A stretch of 64,000 nt of DNA. Origin: Dichetophora obliterata. Lineage: Eukaryota > Arthropoda > Insecta > Diptera > Sciomyzidae. Both the position numbers and the translations under genes were made by a program. Where the stretch lies: positions 40,056,819 through 40,120,818 of the forward strand of contig OY986439.1 of assembly GCA_963920525.1 (NCBI GenBank), read 5' to 3'. Position 1 is the stretch's first letter. Each line of letters starts with the position of its first letter. This document shows positions 57,948-64,000 of this stretch, piece by piece. The notes under the pieces are model-generated. The model had not been told where the DNA came from, did not search any database, and saw only the letters and a program-made list of their open reading frames with translations.

Positions 57948-59866
57948 TAGACCAATTGTAAAAAAAATTAACTTCTTCAATCACTAAGTATGAATTTAAT
58001 TTCGAACGCATAGAATGCGTCGAGAAAAATGTTTCTCTGCAATATTTCAGGTTTTTTTTTTTTTTTTGCTTTTGAACTTGCCCATTTTTTTAAAACTACC
58101 CTCTACTATTGCAAGAAATTTTCACAAGAAATAATATTCACTTAAGATGCCTAACGTAACGTAAAACATTATATTTGAAATATTTTAATATTAATTAATT
58201 TATTAACACTTAAAATGGCGCAAAATTCTAGCCGTGCACAAAAAGATATTGTTACGCCTTTTTGCATCTTTTACTCTAGCGCGCCCAATTTACACCCAAC
58301 AGAGTTAACCTCGAATTTTGTTTTAAGCATAGCATAGCGTAGACACTAAGAAAGACAAACAAAATCAACAAAGTTGCAGCCTGAAATCTATGGAAATATT
58401 CTAAGCAGTAAAAAAAGCAACGGCATGCAAAATTATCTTGAATATTCAAACGGAAGTGTAATTAAAAATGTTATATAATGGTCTTATTTGCTTGACTGTA
58501 TTTGAAGATTAGATGAAAAAAAGCTTAATATAAATATGATATTACAGGGTGCTTTATTGAGCATTCATTTTAATTTAGTGCTAATTAAAAACAAGTAGAA
58601 AAATGTATTTCGTGTTAAATTTTATTTAGAAATTTATATAGAAATTTATTTTACAGATATGAAGAGAGCAGAGTTCTAAGGAGCATCGTCTGCAAAAGTC
58701 TCAGAGAAGAAATAACTAAAATTTATTTAAATATAATATAGTCTTTAAAAATCTTTTGAATCTCATTAAATGGTTAAAGTACTCGCATTATGTAAACGGA
58801 AAATAATGATCCATAAAATGTTATAACCTTTTTTTTTTAGAAGCGTACTCTCCTGAAAAAATACAGTTTATCCATACCTTGAGTTTTAATTGTGTTTGCG
58901 TAAATTAGGTTCAAAAAGGAAAGTGGTACTTTCTAAAGATGCTCTAAGGAATGGACTTTTTTTCTTATTTTGGGTTATTTGTAAAAGAATTCTTTCGTTG
59001 GCACCGCATCAATGATTAATCATTTAGGGTTGATCCGGAAAATGTATCATTTTCATTCCGAGCTGTCATGGAACTGACATTGTTTGATAAAATGCAGAGT
59101 GTTTATTCTCTTAATCTAAAATTAGTGTCAGTAACGGTGTCTTTGTATCAACTTCGAAAGTACCAATACTTAAGAAAATAAATTGTAATAGTTTAACAAA
59201 TTTTAAATAAAAATCTAAAGACTAACATAGCGAAAGGTACTAAAGAAAAGTTTTGATGTTTTAAATACACAAATTGTTCTATTGGTTAAACAATTCGTTA
59301 ATTAAATGCAATTCAAAGCTTCTTTGAAAAATATGAGGTCTTAAGTCCGAAAACAATTTATCGAAGATTAAAACTTTTCCTAGATCTACGAATCCAACAA
59401 AAATTAGCTGAATAACTCGATCAAGTGTGGAAGGATTTCACAATCCAGGAATTATTGTGATTAAAAATCCATACCTTGGGACTATATGAAAAAATTATGT
59501 CATCCTATCAGCTTAAAAAACTACGAAACTTATGAATATCTACTTTCTAAATTTGCAATTAAAATAAAAAAGTATGTTTGTCTTATATTAAAAAGTTCCA
59601 AGTTCATTGGCACAAAATAATTAAAAATTCCATTATGCTAAAACTGGTCATATGAGCTTGCATAAGGCTGTTTCAAATTGATTTATGGAATTTTACCCCA
59701 GCCTTAAAATAAAAAACAAGAAATGTAAATAAAAAATATTTATCTTGCTATGACCATTAATTTATATTTGTATTTCCAAGCATTTTATTTGGAAATACAT
59801 AACTCCTTAAGTATAACTTATTTATCTATAAATATATGTATACAAATTTTTGTATGAAATATATGT
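57948..59866. other. non-coding stretch
   Basis: About 1.9 kb with no supportable gene. AT-rich, with a poly-T tract near 58053-58068. Short open frames near 59300-59460 have no recognisable domain. Confidence 0.5.
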
Positions 59867-60139
59867 ATGAAAGCTAGGGTTTTGAAATTTAAATCAAAGG
59901 TGTTATCAAAGTATATTCTTAAAATTTATGAAAATTACCCCTTTCTAAAAATTCCAGACAGGATGCTGCCGACGGTATACTTCTCGAAACGCTACAGTAT
60001 CGTTATACCCAATAGGCAATTATGGAAGAGTGATAGCTTCACAGTTGATCCTGGCTTCAAGATATGGTATATTGATTGGTCAAAACTTGGAAATGGAGTT
60101 TTTTGTAAACCAACATGTAAATACATATCAGTTTACTAA
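59867..60139 (+). pseudogene. RNase H fragment of a non-LTR retrotransposon
   Basis: The 90-codon frame contains LKIPDRMLPTVYFSKRYSIV, then IPNRQLWKS, followed by FKIWYIDWSKLGNGVFCKPT. This is the order of the linker and start of RNase H in retrotransposons of the I/LOA/R1 type, where the motif normally reads P-D-M ... IP-RE-W and then YTDGSK--NG-GAGVF. Here TDG is changed to IDW and the GAG part is shortened, so the active site is damaged. Both ends are cut. It shows that a second class of LINE, with RNase H, also reached this region. Confidence 0.65.
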
Positions 60140-60739
60140 ATATAAGGTTTTAAATTGATTTCTTTAATAATCTTGAAAATGTTTGTCCTTCTATCATAAT
60201 AATTTTTAGCCTCTCCTAGGCTTTAATGAATTTCATATGAACAGATCCCCAGCTTTCTCGGACCATAATCCTTAACCAGCGTTATTCAAGAATATAATGG
60301 CTGTTCAAAATAGCTAAAAATAATATGGATTTTCACGATTTGAGAAATTCCAGAACTTTTTTAAGATCCATTTTTTTCAGAAAAGCAAGTATCAAAATTT
60401 ACTTAATGTTACAAAGCAATAAGGGCAATGGTACGTTGTCGTTGCCATCTGCTGTCTATTAGCAATTAAAACAAATTTAGTCTGAAAGAAATCTAAAAGG
60501 TACCTCATTCAGTTTGGTTAATTGAAAAAAGCTTTTGAAATTTTCATAAGTCTATTTAATCCAAGGAACTTCGCGTAATAAAATAAATTTGTAGCCACTA
60601 GTCAGCTTGAAATACTTTTATCAGTGCAGAATTTTAAAATATTTTTACTTTTTTATGTATCTGAATCATTTTTTTTTTCTTTGGTTGAAACTCTTTGGTG
60701 AGCATCTTAGATTCTAGATCAATAATACTAAACACATGC

Positions 60740-60800
60740 CAAAAACGTAAAACACCCTATATCTGGAAAATTTTACAGTATAGGCGGAAACTGAGTACAG
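60740..60800 (+). repeat. dispersed repeat, second copy of the 11.8-kb sequence
   Basis: GTAAAACACCCTATATCTGG, then AAAATTTTACAGTATAGGCGG, pairs with the minus strand of about 11815-11880. Over about 50 bp roughly three of four positions agree. It is part of some widespread repeat whose ends I cannot see. Confidence 0.5.
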
Positions 60801-60953
60801 ATTTCGAACCCGAGTTGAAAGTACATATAGGAATGATAATGGATTTACCAGATCCAAAGTTTGTAGACAAGTATTATTTATACAAACATTTCTGAATATA
60901 AGAGTACTGCTATTATTTTACCACAGCTGTATATTTATATATATATATATACA

Positions 60954-62226
60954 TTAGGGCGGGTCAAATTGTATCGAACGATTTTTTTTGATGAAGCGTA
61001 TACCAAAAACGTAATCTATAGGTGATTCTGAGAAATTTTGCTCAATAGACCATAGCTCTAAGTCGGATTTTATAAATTTTTTGGAGCCCCCAAAATTTCA
61101 TAATAGATATTTTTCCATATATACATAGAATAATTTAATTAAATTCGTCATAAAATCGGATACAATTATAGTAGATTTCTCAATCTGGGCTTGTTTGAAA
61201 GGTATTTTTATCACCTTTCAGAATCTGTATTGATACAATATTTTTTTTTTTATTTTTAGTAGAGATATTAGGAATTTTTTGTCGAAAAATAGCCTAAAAT
61301 GAACTTTTAACTAATAAATACTGAATTTTCTTCGATTTTTTTCGAGATTTTTTTTGCAGATTATGAAAGTTCAGATAATTTTCAACAACTTTTATTACAA
61401 TAAATTTTTTTGTTTTGAACTCCTTTTTGTAGGAAAATCGATCTGAAAAAATCAACATTTTCAAGGTTTCAACAAAAAAACACTATTTTTACATTTTTAA
61501 TTCAATTTATTTTTAAATGTTATTCTCGATCTACAATTTAATGTTTTTGAAAACACTCTTGCTATTAATGATTTGAATATTTAATTTACACCAAATTTGG
61601 ATCAATTTATCTGTTACGTGAGGAGTAAAAGTTTTATACGAGAACATTTTGTTTTCAAATTTGGCATGATCACTTAAAAAAACATAATACTTTAAAATGT
61701 CACATTTAGTAGGCAAACTAAGATCATTTAAATCACTTGATAAACCAAAAACAACAATATCTTGATGAGGCATGTTAGTCAATCTAGACTCAAAACTTGT
61801 TGATGTTGTTGCTTCCATTTGCGAAGACACCGCAGACGATGTTGATGGTTCTTGATTATCCATAATAACTTTGATATTATCACTGCACTCTTTGATTGTG
61901 TAACACTTAATTTAAAATTAAAAAAAAAAAATATTGGTATTGTGATAACCAAGTTTTTATTTAAGTATTTTGGCAAACTTCGTGCGCATTGCACGATGAA
62001 CGATTAAGGAACGAGGAAAAGCAAGCTTGGCAACGTTTAGTGTTGGTAAACGTCATTATTTTTTAACGTCATTATTCTGTGTTACAAAGTTGTTCTATTG
62101 AACAATGCTGCCATTGACGACTTATTCTACAGGTATCAATACAGATTCTGAAAGGTGATAAAAATACCTTTCAAACAAGCCCAGATTGAGAAATCTACTA
62201 TAATTCTATCCGATTTTATGACGAAT
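60954..62226 (-). mobile_element. long-inverted-repeat element, right end split by piggyBac
   Basis: It begins TTAGGGCGGGTCAAATTG (about 60954). A 98-bp arm (61139-61236, from TTAAATTCGTCATAAAATCG to CTGTATTGATAC) is repeated in inverted orientation at 62133-62230 with about one mismatch. The right arm stops at TTAA (62227-62230), exactly where the next piggyBac element begins. The missing outer part should therefore lie beyond that element, outside the window. A gene fragment on the minus strand lies between the arms. Confidence 0.75.
61531..61863 (-). pseudogene. N-terminal fragment of a transposon-type protein
   Basis: A 110-codon frame starts MDNQEPSTSSAVSSQMEATT and continues with DLNDLSLPTKCDILKYYVFL, then KLIQIWCKLNIQI. 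The LPTK-D-L--Y-FL ... IW-K-NI pattern resembles the N-terminus of uncharacterised arthropod proteins that are probably transposon-encoded. It ends after about 110 residues with no catalytic domain, so it is truncated by an internal deletion of the element. It lies between the inverted arms and is read inward from the right arm. The family assignment is tentative. Confidence 0.5.
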
Positions 62227-62230
62227 TTAA

Positions 62231-64000
62231 CCCTCTACAGCCTCATACCGCCTTGAGGCGGTTGTTACAAAAACCGTTAGCATTCAAATTTGAAATGTAA
62301 AAAACTAAAAGAACAAAAATAAGTGCATTTAAAATAATTTCTAGAATCATTGACTTCTTGCTACAACAAAATATGTCGCTTACTTTCTCCACAATCGTCA
62401 GTTGAAGTTAGAACTCCGCGTAAAATAGAGCAAATAATTATTTTGTGAAAAGTTGGGAAAATCAAATAAAATACTTAGCGTGTCCGAATTGAGAAAATAA
62501 AAATATTATTGAGTTGATAATATTGCTGTGTGTGCAGTGCAGTTGTTTCTTAGTGAAAAATACTTGTTTGCGGCTCTTATATTTGCTTGAGGTCTCAAAC
62601 CGCCTGTAGGCGGTATCAAGCAGAACAGTGAAAAATATTTTTGCATTTCATGGTTTACATGTGTTTGTGCTTTGATTTTTTATAGCAATGAACCGATATT
62701 TTTCAAAACACACAAGGCGTTATCCAATACACAAATCAAAGAAAAAATGGATGATTTGGATTCCGACGATTTTGAGGAAACTTATGGCCCTACGGATTGT
62801 GAAGATGGTTTTTACAGCGATGATGACATTAACAATTTGGACTTTATCCTTGACGAAGATACTGTCAACGAAGTGGTAGTAATGTCAGACTCCGCTCTTG
62901 CAGATGTAATTACATCTGATTAACCTGAAAATCTGGACAGTGGTAACATATACATATCTGGTAAAACATTTAAGAATATTGAAAGTAACCCCGATTCCTC
63001 CACATCTAACACAGGTGAGTCGTCTATGTCTTCTGGTGATCAAAACTTTCAACAAACGCTCGGAGGTAAACCTAAAAAAACAATGGAAAAGTTGCCAGAA
63101 AAAAATCTGATACAATAAAAGTCAACCCGATGGATATTTAACCAAAATCGAATGAATTCAAAAAGAAACTATGGCGGAAAAGCATTTTGAATCTCCATAA
63201 ATTGGAAGTAGCATTTCTTGGAAATAAGATTCTTGGCACTAGTTTTAAAATGCTTAACACGCTATTTAAATGCTTTTCGTATTTTCTTGATGACCCCGTC
63301 TTTGATCTCATCGCGGAGCAAACAAATCTTTATGCCACACAGAAAAATATTAACACAAAGTTTTTCGTAACTCCATCAGAGATTTGCCAATACATTGGTA
63401 TATTGATTTACATGTGAGTTTTTCGGTATCCTAATATACGATCGTACTGGTCGGAATACTCTTTTCAAGCAATTCAAGATACAATGACAAGATACCGATT
63501 TGAGCAAATTCGAAGTAATTTGCACTTTAATGATAATAGCAAAATGCCGCCTAGAGATTCGTCAAAGTATGATCAACTCTACAAAGTCAGGCCAATAATC
63601 GAGCACTTTAATAACAAATTTCAAAGTATTCCTATGAACCAGCGCATCTGCGTAGATGAACAAATGTGTTCCACAAAAATGTCGATATTCCTAAGACAGT
63701 ACATGCCTGACAAGCCTCATAAATGGGGCATGAAGCTATTTGTTTTGTGTGACTCAGAGGGATTTTCATATAGTTTTGAGGTGTATTGAGGTGCTGGAGA
63801 TAACGTTGTGCCACCAGATGCTCCAGACTTAGGAGCTTCTTCCTATGTGGTTGTGCGTTTAAGTCAAATTGTGCCAAGCTTTAAGAACCATATAATGTAC
63901 TTCGACAATTTTTACACATCCTTACCGCTTCTCGTTTATCTAAAGACTCACGGAATTTATTCCTTAGGGACAATACGCTCCAACCGTATACCAAATGCGA
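62231..64000 (+). mobile_element. second piggyBac-like transposon, continues past window
   Basis: TTAA (62227-62230) is followed by the terminal repeat CCCTCTACAGCCTCATACCG. Palindromic sites ACCGCCTTGAGGCGGT (62247-62262) and ACCGCCTGTAGGCGGT (62599-62614) lie in the left end. The transposase gene follows in the same direction and is cut by the window edge. The right end is not visible. Confidence 0.9.
62747..64000 (+). pseudogene. piggyBac-like transposase, several stops, 3' end outside window
   Basis: The start MDDLDSDDFEETYGPTDCED (62747) opens the acidic N-terminus. A TAA (62921-62923) and a frameshift before 63187 break it. The next frame reads DPVFDLIAEQTNLYATQKN, the usual start of the piggyBac catalytic domain, to a TGA (63415-63417). 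It then continues in the same frame through FRYPNIRSYWSEYSF, TMTRYRFEQIRSNLHFNDN and CVDEQMCSTK (first catalytic Asp, about 63652), then RQYMPDKPHKWGMKLFVLCD. A second TGA (63787-63789) follows, then SQIVPSFKNHIMYFDNFYTS (second catalytic Asp in YFDNFYTS, about 63903) and GIYSLGTIRSNRIPNA at the window edge. Both visible catalytic residues survive, but the stops make it inactive. Confidence 0.88.

Noticed and set aside
1..64000. CRISPR arrays, operons, bacterial ribosome-binding sites
   Set aside because: Introns, poly-A type tails and insect transposons show that this is eukaryotic DNA; no regularly spaced direct repeats with unique spacers were seen.

Overview
The window reads as non-coding DNA of a higher fly (Diptera). 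It is very AT-rich. It has long stretches with only short chance reading frames, many (GT)n and opa-like GTT/CAA runs, and a dense load of insect-type transposable elements. I found no exon of a host protein-coding gene and no functional tRNA or rRNA gene. It is probably intronic or intergenic DNA; the species cannot be named from this sequence.

Layout. 1-2029: no gene. 2030-5390: non-LTR retrotransposon copy A, split by an intact DD41D Tc1/mariner element (2696-3995) and a second repeat. 5807-6254 and 6552-8079: two non-autonomous piggyBac-like elements. About 8745-9005: tRNA-derived SINE. 9336-11474: copia-type element with its reverse transcriptase deleted. 13221-14906: Tc1-like element with about 222-bp inverted repeats. 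16362-16787: MITE. 21716-23614: foldback element with tandem-repeat arms, itself hit by an ACTAGT-rich MITE (22333-22988). 24570-27499: long-inverted-repeat element carrying a decayed transposase-like gene of an unplaced arthropod family. 27820-29870: non-LTR copy B. 30106-32191: piggyBac-like element. 37010-42398: non-LTR copy C, carrying a hAT MITE, a deleted mariner-like element and a Helitron-like element, each with a recognisable junction. 42574-42882: mariner relic. 46102-48775: two hAT relics, one apparently inside the other, with a further MITE and a hairpin-filled intron. 52404-53487 and 56509-57939: non-autonomous hAT elements. 60954-62226: element with about 98-bp near-identical arms. 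62231-64000: second piggyBac, running off the window end.

The parts do not form a pathway; the story is layered insertion. Several junctions can be read to the base: TA, TTAA or 8-bp duplications, or an A/T Helitron site. Removing the DD41D element on paper rejoins one reverse-transcriptase frame, and removing the hAT MITE from copy C rejoins a C-terminal motif. The only full-length undamaged frame I see is the DD41D transposase. The most interesting signals are the distinct subterminal palindromes in each of four piggyBac-like elements, the 24.6-27.5 kb element, and the two foldback elements with tandem-repeat arms.
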